A DNA stretch of 5,822 nucleotides, taken from positions 1-5,822 of the forward strand of contig JAYWIG010000359.1 of the NCBI GenBank assembly GCA_043789035.1. The letters are read 5' to 3'. The DNA comes from JAYWIG01 sp043789035. GTDB taxonomy: Bacteria; Pseudomonadota; Gammaproteobacteria; Burkholderiales; Burkholderiaceae_E. The notes under the pieces are model-generated. The model was not told where the DNA came from, searched no databases, and worked only from the letters and a program-made list of their open reading frames with translations. This document shows, piece after piece, positions 1 through 5,695 of this stretch. Position numbers and translations under genes: made by a program. The first letter of the stretch is position 1, and the number at the start of each line of letters is the position of its first letter.

Positions 1-947
1 TTGCCTTGATAGGTGAGGATAGTTGTTCCTGTAACTGCTAGTGCAGCATCGCGAATCACTGCCTCAGTGAAATCCATCAGCCAATGGTAGTCGGTGTAAG
101 CCGCATAGAACTCCATCATAGTAAATTCTGGGTTGTGGCGGGGGCTGATACCTTCGTTGCGGAAGTTGCGGTTGACTTCGAATACGCGCTCAAACCCGCC
201 AACGATTAAGCGTTTTAAATACAGCTCAGGCGCTATACGCAAAAACATCTGTTGATCGAGCGCGTTGTGATGCGTAATAAAAGGTTTGGCCGCAGCACCA
301 CCAGGAATCGGGTGCAGCATAGGCGTTTCAACTTCAAGAAAACCGTTGCTGGCCATGAAGTTACGAATCGCGTTCATTGCTTTGCTACGAGAAATAAATA
401 CTTGGCGAGTTGATTCGGTGGCGATTAGATCGACATAGCGCTGGCGATAGCGCATTTCTTGGTCGGCAATGCCATGGAACTTATCTGGAAGTGGGCGCAA
501 CGATTTCGACAGCAAACGCACTGAAGTGCATCGAATCGACAATTCACCCTTCATGGTTTTAAACAGCTTACCCTCGGCGGCAACGATGTCGCCTAAATCC
601 CAATGCTTAAAGCTTTCATGCAATGCCTCGCCGACACCTTCGTCATTTAGCCAAAGCTGCATGCGGCCTGTTGCATCTTGCAAGGTTGCAAAACTGGCTT
701 TACCTTGCACGCGTTTTAGCACCATGCGGCCCGCGATAGTAACTTCGAGGCTATCGGTTTCAAGTTGTTCACGAGTTTTTTCGCCATGTTGCGACGCTAA
801 AGTAGCCGCACGCTCTTTTGGTACGAAATCGTTAGGGAATGCGACACCAGCTGCGCGAATTTTGGCAAGCTTGGCGCGACGCTCTGCAATGATGTTGTTT
901 TCGTCGAGCTGAGTCGGTTCAGCCACATGATCTTGAGGGGTAGTCAT
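1..947 (-). CDS. lysS: Lysyl-tRNA synthetase, class II (partial, C-terminus off the left edge)
   Basis: Cytosolic enzyme that charges tRNA-Lys with lysine using ATP. Only the first 315 residues are present; the family is usually about 500 residues, so the C-terminal third, including class II motif 3, lies outside the window. The start is ATG at 947-945, reading MTTPQDHVAEP. In order one sees an N-terminal helical stretch (about 15-60), the anticodon-binding OB fold (about 68-145, with IAGRMVLKRVQGKASF), class II motif 1 around 203-223 (FLEVETPML followed by IPGGAAAKPF), and motif 2 with FRNEG at 262-266 and RHNPEFTMMEFY at 270-281. These are hallmark lysine-type class II sequences. The reading frame is open to the edge. 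It starts 18 nt after the prfB stop, with a weak AAGG upstream, so it is very probably cotranscribed with prfB, as in many gammaproteobacteria. Identity is secure. Confidence 0.97.
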   Translation of the reverse strand, partial: MTTPQDHVAEPTQLDENNIIAERRAKLAKIRAAGVAFPNDFVPKERAATLASQHGEKTREQLETDSLEVTIAGRMVLKRVQGKASFATLQDATGRMQLWLNDEGVGEALHESFKHWDLGDIVAAEGKLFKTMKGELSIRCTSVRLLSKSLRPLPDKFHGIADQEMRYRQRYVDLIATESTRQVFISRSKAMNAIRNFMASNGFLEVETPMLHPIPGGAAAKPFITHHNALDQQMFLRIAPELYLKRLIVGGFERVFEVNRNFRNEGISPRHNPEFTMMEFYAAYTDYHWLMDFTEAVIRDAALAVTGTTILTYQG

Positions 948-965
948 AAATTGATGGGCCTTGCG

Positions 966-2070
966 TTATAGGCCTTGTTTAAGGCTTGCAGTAATAAAGT
1001 CGTCGAGATCGCCATCGAGTACCGATTTGGTATTGCTAATCTCAACATTGGTTCTTAAGTCTTTGATGCGGGAGTTATCCAACACATAACTGCGAATTTG
1101 ATGGCCCCAGCCGATGTCGGTTTTGGCCGCTTCAACCTTGTCGTGTTCCGCTTTGCGTTTGCGCAACTCATACTCGTACATTCGCGCTTTCAACATGCCC
1201 ATCGCCTCGTCTTTGTTGCGATGTTGAGATCTATCGTTTTGGCACTGCACCACGATGTTGGTCGGTAAATGGGTGATACGAACCGCCGACTCGGTTTTGT
1301 TTACGTGCTGGCCACCGGCACCAGAGGCGCGGAAAACGTCAATTCGTAAGTCCGACGGATTAATGTCGATTTGAATCGAGTCATCAATTTCCGGGTACAC
1401 ATACACTGAAGCGAACGAGGTATGGCGACCACCGCTGGAATCGAAAGGTGATTTACGCACCAGGCGATGAATACCGGTTTCGGTACGCAGGTAGCCAAAG
1501 GCATATTCGCCGGTCACTTTAATGCTGGCACCTTTAATACCTGCAACGTCACCCGGAGTTTCGTCGAGCAACTCACTTTTAAAGCCTTTACGCTCGATAT
1601 AACGCAGGTACTGACGCAAGAGCATTGATGCCCAGTCGCAGGCCTCGGTGCCGCCTGCACCCGATTGAATTTCAACGAAACAATTGAAGCTATCGGCTTC
1701 ATTGGCAAACATCCTTTTGAATTCGCGATCAGCCATATCTTTTTCAAGATTTGCAGAATCGCCTTCGATGGCCTCTAGAGTTGAGTCGTCGCTTTCTCCC
1801 TTGGCCATGTCGAATAGTTCGATGGCGTCATCGATAGAGCCACCTAGGGTTGTCATACCCACAACCACGTTTTCGAGGGTTCGTTTTTCTTTGCCTAAGT
1901 CTTGAGCACGTTTTGGGTCATTCCAAACATCCGGTGCCTCCAGCATTGAGCTGACTTCCGCTAAGCGGTTCTTCTTGGTATCGAAGTCAAAGATACCCCC
2001 TTAGCTCGGACAAACGAGCTTGAAGGTTTTTTAGTTGAGCTTCGAGCGCGTTTAGGCGTTCTGCTTCCAT
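966..2070 (-). CDS. prfB: Peptide chain release factor 2, expressed by programmed +1 frameshift
   Basis: Ribosomal release factor that recognises UGA and UAA and triggers peptidyl-tRNA hydrolysis. The zero frame starts at ATG 2070-2068 (MEAERLNALEAQL), runs 27 codons to an in-frame TGA at 1989-1987, and the protein continues in the +1 frame with Asp encoded by GAC at 1988-1986, ending with TAA at 968-966. The product would be about 367 residues, close to the 365 of E. coli RF2. In full-length numbering the codon-recognition tripeptide SPF is at 207-209, diagnostic of RF2 rather than RF1, and the catalytic GGQ is at 252-254 within SGAGGQHVNKTES. The residue matching E. coli K-12 position 246 is Ala (FRASGAGGQ), the common form, not the Thr of K-12. 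A caller ignoring the shift would start wrongly at the internal ATG at 1946. Cotranscription with lysS downstream is likely. Confidence 0.97.
1987..2001 (-). promoter_or_regulatory. RF2 autoregulatory +1 frameshift site
   Basis: On the minus strand the sequence reads AGG GGG TAT CTT TGA C, which matches from memory the E. coli prfB frameshift signal. It contains an internal Shine-Dalgarno-like AGGGGG three bases before the slippery CTT codon, then the in-frame TGA stop (1989-1987) followed by C, a poor termination context. When RF2 is scarce, the ribosome pauses at UGA and tRNA-Leu slips forward from CUU to UUU, giving full-length RF2; when RF2 is abundant, translation stops after 27 codons. 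The mechanism is established for the family; its action here is inferred from sequence identity. Confidence 0.96.
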
Positions 2071-2098
2071 AGAGTTATTCCGAATTTTCTGGCGTTAG

Positions 2099-2126
2099 GT
2101 AACCCCACATTATACGGGGCAGTTAC
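2099..2126. repeat. Imperfect inverted repeat in the prfB/SDR divergent intergenic region
   Basis: GTAACCCC at 2099-2106 faces GGGGCAGTTAC at 2116-2126. The arms pair fully if the CA at 2120-2121 is bulged out, leaving a nine-base centre that contains the minus-strand TATAAT. It could be an operator, a small hairpin in a transcript, or chance; the two nt bulge and short arms make it a weak terminator candidate, and there is no U-tract on either side. Confidence 0.35.
2109..2114 (-). promoter_or_regulatory. Candidate -10 box of the prfB-lysS promoter
   Basis: The minus strand has a perfect TATAAT, 38 nt before the prfB ATG, which would give a leader of roughly 30 nt. No convincing -35 hexamer is visible at 16-18 nt spacing (the best is AAGGCA at 17), and there is no extended TG motif, so the call rests on the -10 match and its position in the intergenic gap. 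It lies in the loop of an imperfect inverted repeat (2099-2126). Confidence 0.45.
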
Positions 2127-2141
2127 ACTTATGCCTTCTCG

Positions 2142-2975
2142 ATGATTTTGAAAGCCTTTATGAACCAAGTTATCCATCCTCCGGTTGCAAATGATCTAAC
2201 CGTCAATCTTCAAAACAAAGTTGCCCTAGTGACCGGAGCCTCTAGTGGTTTGGGTGCACAGTTTGCCAAAGTGTTGGCCAAGCAAGGCGCTCATGTTGTA
2301 TTGGCGTCGCGCAGAATCGAGCGATTAAAGGAATTGCGTGCGGAAATTGAAGCTGCAGGTGGCGCTGCCAGTGTGCAGGCAATGGACGTCAATGATTTAG
2401 CCAGCATTAAAGCAGCGGTTGCACACGCTGAAACCGAAGTCGGGCCCATCGATATTTTAGTGAATAACTCAGGTGTTAGTACCACCCAAAAATTGATTGA
2501 TGTCACACCGGAAGATTTTGATTTTGTTTTTGATACCAACACAAAGGGCGCGTTTTTTGTTGCTCAAGAAGTAGGTAAACGCATGTTGGCTAGGGCGAAA
2601 GGGGCCGTGCCAGGGCAGCAGCGCCAGGCTCGCATTATCAATATCGCTTCGGTTGCTGGTTTAAAGGTTTTGGCGCAAATTGGTGTTTACTGCATGAGCA
2701 AAGCTGCAGTCGTACAAATGACCAAGGCCATGGCTCTGGAATGGGGCCGTTTTGGTATCAACGTCAATGCGATTTGTCCCGGCTACATCACGACCGAAAT
2801 CAACGAACATCATTGGAGTTCCGATGCTGGGCAAAAGCTCGTGCAAATGTTGCCACGTAAGCGGGTGGGCGATGTGACTGATCTGGATGGGCTTTTACTT
2901 TTGTTGGCTTCTGACTCCAGCCACTTTATGAACGGTGCGATTATTACCGCCGATGATGGTTTGGCGCTCGCTTAA
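2142..2975 (+). CDS. Short-chain dehydrogenase/reductase (SDR), NADP-type
   Basis: Soluble oxidoreductase that interconverts an alcohol and a ketone using NAD(P)(H). The 277 residues form a classical SDR: cofactor motif TGASSGLG at 31-38, Arg pair after the second strand (ASRR, 57-58) suggesting preference for NADP(H), adenine-contacting Asp82 (MDV), NNSG at 108-111 (a variant of NNAG), and the catalytic set Asn133, Ser170 (INIAS), Tyr183 and Lys187 (YCMSK), then PG at 213-214. A short insertion (about 150-163, AKGAVPGQQRQA) precedes the Ser strand. The conserved core begins near residue 19, so the start is uncertain: ATG 2142 has no Shine-Dalgarno sequence, while ATG 2160 has GAAAG five bases upstream. 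It is the first gene of the plus-strand run and ends 15 nt before the P450, suggesting that both act on one substrate. FabG-like annotation is possible, but nothing here ties it to fatty acid synthesis; the substrate is unknown. Confidence 0.9.
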   Translation: MILKAFMNQVIHPPVANDLTVNLQNKVALVTGASSGLGAQFAKVLAKQGAHVVLASRRIERLKELRAEIEAAGGAASVQAMDVNDLASIKAAVAHAETEVGPIDILVNNSGVSTTQKLIDVTPEDFDFVFDTNTKGAFFVAQEVGKRMLARAKGAVPGQQRQARIINIASVAGLKVLAQIGVYCMSKAAVVQMTKAMALEWGRFGINVNAICPGYITTEINEHHWSSDAGQKLVQMLPRKRVGDVTDLDGLLLLLASDSSHFMNGAIITADDGLALA

Positions 2976-2990
2976 ACGTCACTATTAGTT

Positions 2991-4220
2991 GTGATGGCGG
3001 TAGTTGATTTCAGTCTTGCAAAGCCTACTACGGGTTTCTATGAAAACCCGTATCCGACTTATGACGAGCTTCGGTTGCACGAGCCACTGAAAAAGCTCAA
3101 CATCGGCACGCAGCAAGAAACAACCTTTTTGACTCGTTATGCAGATGTAGTTGCTGTCTATCGGTTAAGTGGCGCAGTTGCTAGCTCGGATAAAAAAATT
3201 GAGTTTCTCCCTAAGTATGGCAACACACCGCTTTTTGAACACCATACCTCATCGCTCGTGTTTAACGATCCACCTTTGCACACCCGGGTTAGAAAGTTGC
3301 TCATGGGTGCCCTGAATCAACGGGCGATTCAGCGAATGGCGCAAGGCGTGACTGAATTAGTTGAATTGCTTGTTTTTGAGTTAGCTCAAAAAAGAGAAGT
3401 CGATTTAATCAATGATTTTTGCGCAGCGATTCCGGTCGAAGTGATTGGTAATTTGTTGGCAGTGCCGGTGGCAGATAGAGCACCGTTAAGAGGTTGGTCC
3501 TTAGCGATACTGGCTGCGCTAGAGCCCACCTTAACGCCAGAAATGCACGCCAATGGCAATGCTGCAGTGACAGCGTTCTCGGAATACCTCAAATTGCTGG
3601 TTGCAGATAGAAAAAAGCACCCCTTAAACCCTGACGAAGATGTTTTGACTCGCCTTATTCAAGGTGAGGGCTTCGACGGGGAGCGGCTGAGTGAAGCCGA
3701 GCTTTTACACAACTGTATTTTTTTGCTCAATGCAGGGCATGAAACCACGACTAATACCTTGGGCAACGGTTTTAATGCACTTTTGAACCACCCAGAGCAA
3801 TGGCTGAGGCTTCAAGCCGATGCGGGTTTAGTAAACCCAGCCATTGAAGAGATGCTGCGGTTCGAAAGCCCATTGCAACTTAACAATCGACGATTATTGG
3901 AGAATACCCAAATTGGTGGTGTAAGTTTCGAGGCAGGAGCTTTGCTAACCTTGGGTGTAGGGGCTGCCAATCGTGACCCGGCAGAGTTCGAGAATCCGCA
4001 TGTTTTTGATGTCGGTCGGAAACCGAATAGACATTTGGCTTTTGGACATTCCGAACATGCATGTGCCGGGATGAATGTTGCTCGTTTAGAAGCGAGAATT
4101 GCTGTGGCGCATTTTTTAAAGACCTTTAAGGCGATGGAGCGAAGTGCCGAACCAATACGAGATTTAAGAGTTCGCTTTCGGGGTTTAAAAACATTGCCGG
4201 TTTTATTAAAGCCGCATTGA
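2991..4220 (+). CDS. Cytochrome P450 (soluble bacterial type)
   Basis: Haem-thiolate monooxygenase that would insert one oxygen atom from O2 into an organic substrate with electrons from a ferredoxin-type partner. The 409 residues, without signal peptide or membrane anchor, fit soluble bacterial P450s. Visible landmarks are the C-helix segment NDPPLHTRVR (92-101; His97 and Arg101 probably contact haem propionates), the I-helix oxygen-activation motif AGHETT (248-253, acid-alcohol pair Glu251-Thr252), the K-helix ExxR (Glu287 to Arg290), and the haem loop FGHSEHACAG (351-360) with ligand Cys358. In that loop the usual second Gly is Ser354. The start may be GTG 2991 or the adjacent ATG 2994; neither has a clear Shine-Dalgarno sequence. 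It lies 15 nt after the SDR and 25 nt before the thioesterase, so a shared transcript is likely. No redox partner gene is in the window. The substrate and CYP family number cannot be told from sequence alone. Confidence 0.94.
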   Translation: MMAVVDFSLAKPTTGFYENPYPTYDELRLHEPLKKLNIGTQQETTFLTRYADVVAVYRLSGAVASSDKKIEFLPKYGNTPLFEHHTSSLVFNDPPLHTRVRKLLMGALNQRAIQRMAQGVTELVELLVFELAQKREVDLINDFCAAIPVEVIGNLLAVPVADRAPLRGWSLAILAALEPTLTPEMHANGNAAVTAFSEYLKLLVADRKKHPLNPDEDVLTRLIQGEGFDGERLSEAELLHNCIFLLNAGHETTTNTLGNGFNALLNHPEQWLRLQADAGLVNPAIEEMLRFESPLQLNNRRLLENTQIGGVSFEAGALLTLGVGAANRDPAEFENPHVFDVGRKPNRHLAFGHSEHACAGMNVARLEARIAVAHFLKTFKAMERSAEPIRDLRVRFRGLKTLPVLLKPH

Positions 4221-4245
4221 TGAGATTTAAGAAAGTTACAAGTTA

Positions 4246-4677
4246 ATGGCGATTAGCAATGCGGCCCAAGGTATTTTTGTATTCCAAATGGTTATCCCCA
4301 TTCGCTGGGGCGACATGGACGCAATGGGGCATGTAAATAACACCATTTATTTTCGCTACATGGAGCAAACTCGTATAAGCTGGTTCGATGCTATGGGGTT
4401 TAACCCAGATCCAAAAGGCGAAGGCCCCGTGATTATTAACGCTCATTGCAGCTTTATTAAACAGTTCGAATACCCAGGTGATGTGTTGGTGAAGCATTAT
4501 TTAGGGGAGATTGGCCGCTCCAGTTTCGAAACTAGCGCTGTGATGACTCGGACCGATAACCCTGAGGTTGTATATGCTGAGGGTGGCGCGAAGTGTGTCT
4601 GGGTGAACTTTCCCTTGCAAAAGTCTGCGCCTTTGAGTGACGAGATAAAGCAGCTCATTCGAACGCCTTTAATTTAA
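4246..4677 (+). CDS. Acyl-CoA thioesterase, 4HBT-type hotdog fold
   Basis: Small cytosolic enzyme predicted to hydrolyse acyl-CoA (or acyl-ACP) thioesters to free acid and thiol. The 143 residues are the normal length for a single hotdog domain. The signature RWGDMDAMGHVNN lies at 20-32: Asp25 aligns with the catalytic Asp17 of Pseudomonas 4-hydroxybenzoyl-CoA thioesterase, followed by GHVNN and the start of the central helix (YFRYMEQTRISWF). A second conserved stretch (VIINAHCSFIKQFEYPGD, about 62-79) is typical of this family. Such proteins act as dimers or tetramers. The chosen ATG 4246 leaves a short N-terminal strand before the motif; the internal ATG 4288 would start just before it and is less likely. 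The ribosome site is weak (AAGAAAG, somewhat distant). It follows the P450 by 25 nt. Specificity is unknown; the context suggests a product of the neighbouring oxidoreductases. YbgC of the Tol-Pal system is unlikely because no tol gene is near. Confidence 0.9.
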   Translation: MAISNAAQGIFVFQMVIPIRWGDMDAMGHVNNTIYFRYMEQTRISWFDAMGFNPDPKGEGPVIINAHCSFIKQFEYPGDVLVKHYLGEIGRSSFETSAVMTRTDNPEVVYAEGGAKCVWVNFPLQKSAPLSDEIKQLIRTPLI

Positions 4678-4702
4678 ACAGTCAGAAGTAACGCAAGAAT
4701 AT

Positions 4703-5668
4703 ATGCCAAATTCAATCGATTTAGAGCAAATTCGACTCTCCTTAGAAAGTGTGCCGGGTGTGATTCGCGTTGGCGATCTACACCTTTGGCCCATTAAATC
4801 GAATTTGACGTTGGCAAAAACCGATACCGCTGGTTTAGCCACGCAACTTGAAATTGTTGACATGGAAAGTTGGCCTAGTTTGAAGGCCATGATCTCGCAG
4901 CGTCTAAGCGCAGTCGGCATTAGTCAAACTGTGATCGAACCGTTGGTTTCTTCGTCAAATCAGATTTCTGCACCAGCGCAGCAAGATCTTGGGTTAGCGA
5001 TGGCGCTTAGGTATGAGCAGCAATGGCAGTCTGAGCGACATGCTTTGGCTGAATCACTCAGCCAGCAATTGTCCGAGCACACAATTACGATCAAAACTCT
5101 GGCATCGACTATTGAATCCCGACTTTCGCAAGATGCCGAGTTGGGTTTGGCCAACCCTTCATTGTCGAATATTGCATCGTTGCTGGTTGGTAGTGCGAAT
5201 GCCTTATTCGAAAGCTTACGAATAACGCTTAGTTCTATTCGAACCACCGACCCTGAGCACTCCGGTTTGTTGCAAGCCACTCGGAGTTTGATTGCTGATA
5301 CGCAATTGGCCGAGCCTAAGCGAAGGCTTGAGTTGTTTTTGCAACCAGAAGATCAGACTACTTTTGGTGTAGGCGATGCGGGAATTGAAGCGCTCGCTTT
5401 TAAGCTTGTTCAAGCGGGTTTGCAAGAATCGATGGACGATGCCAACGTGAAAGCAACTGTAGTGTCACTTCGTGCAACGACAGGGGTATTAACAGTGCAC
5501 ATAAGTGACGATGGCCAAGCTCCAGGTACTAAATTTCGACCGCTTTCAGAAGGGTTGAATTCTGACCTGCGGGCGGAGGTGGAATTGAAAGGTGGCATCT
5601 TTAATTTAGGCGAGGGCGATTCCGGTGGTTTCGAGCTTTGGGTGACCCTTCCTTGGCCGGGGGTATAA
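4703..5668 (+). CDS. Soluble protein with CDF-transporter-like N-terminal domain and degenerate NarX-type histidine kinase core
   Basis: Not a named gene that I recognise. Residues 1-82 resemble the cytoplasmic dimerisation domain of cation diffusion facilitators: a helix, then VPGVIRVGDLHLWPIKS (17-33), a strand ending QLEIVD (48-53), a helix (58-70) and a final strand (VGISQTVIEPL, 71-81). No transmembrane helix precedes or follows. Residues 105-180 look like a NarX/DesK-type dimerisation helix pair (ERHALAESLSQQL at 111-123), but the position of the phosphoacceptor His is Ser120 and the next acid is Gln121. Residues 225-317 follow the ATPase-domain pattern: ALAFKLVQAGLQESMDDA (230-247) in place of the N box, ISDDGQAP (267-274) in place of DDGxG, and KGGIFNLGEGDSGGFELWVTLP near the end. 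The missing His, N-box Glu and Asn suggest a pseudokinase. It sits 25 nt after the thioesterase and 27 nt before pyrG. A regulatory or scaffold role is inference. The frame is certain; the domain assignments come from pattern reading only. Confidence 0.8.
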   Translation: MPNSIDLEQIRLSLESVPGVIRVGDLHLWPIKSNLTLAKTDTAGLATQLEIVDMESWPSLKAMISQRLSAVGISQTVIEPLVSSSNQISAPAQQDLGLAMALRYEQQWQSERHALAESLSQQLSEHTITIKTLASTIESRLSQDAELGLANPSLSNIASLLVGSANALFESLRITLSSIRTTDPEHSGLLQATRSLIADTQLAEPKRRLELFLQPEDQTTFGVGDAGIEALAFKLVQAGLQESMDDANVKATVVSLRATTGVLTVHISDDGQAPGTKFRPLSEGLNSDLRAEVELKGGIFNLGEGDSGGFELWVTLPWPGV

Positions 5669-5669
5669 T
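5642..5669 (+). promoter_or_regulatory. Candidate pyrG promoter overlapping the upstream stop codon
   Basis: A perfect TATAAT at 5664-5669 overlaps the TAA stop of the preceding gene, and GTGACC at 5642-5647 (four of six matches to TTGACA, including TGAC) lies 16 nt upstream. Transcription would begin near 5674-5677, giving a leader of about 20 nt that keeps the GGTGAG ribosome site. This would let pyrG be expressed apart from the SDR-P450 run. It is a pattern match only and could be chance, since the hexamer is partly fixed by a Val codon and the stop. Confidence 0.35.
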
Positions 5670-5680
5670 TCTCATTTCCC

Positions 5681-5686
5681 GGTGAG
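5681..5686 (+). promoter_or_regulatory. Ribosome binding site of pyrG
   Basis: GGTGAG nine bases before the pyrG ATG at 5696 is a good Shine-Dalgarno match, clearly stronger than those of the four upstream plus-strand genes. It supports the chosen start and fits a gene expressed at a higher level than its neighbours. Confidence 0.65.
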
Positions 5687-5695
5687 CACCTTTTT

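Noticed and set aside
469..912. Plus-strand open frame of 147 codons
   Set aside because: It lies wholly antisense to lysS, whose protein is clearly conserved; the translated product is Ser-rich and low in recognisable motifs, as expected of a shadow frame.
1987..1989. In-frame TGA in prfB as a sequencing error or pseudogene
   Set aside because: The stop sits exactly in the known RF2 frameshift context and the rest of the protein is intact, so it is a programmed signal.
2091..2126. Intrinsic terminator between the divergent units
   Set aside because: The genes diverge here, so no terminator is expected, and the inverted repeat has short bulged arms without a T-tract on either strand.
2131..2145. 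Tiny leader frame ATG CCT TCT CGA TGA whose stop overlaps the SDR ATG at 2142
   Set aside because: It has four codons, no ribosome site and no regulatory codon run; an overlap of this kind arises easily by chance.
4243..4497. Minus-strand open frame of 84 codons
   Set aside because: It is antisense to the thioesterase catalytic region, which has a secure family match on the plus strand.
4960..5280. Minus-strand open frame of 106 codons with many Cys and Ser
   Set aside because: It is antisense to the kinase-like gene; the Cys and Ser content is a by-product of the opposite codons.
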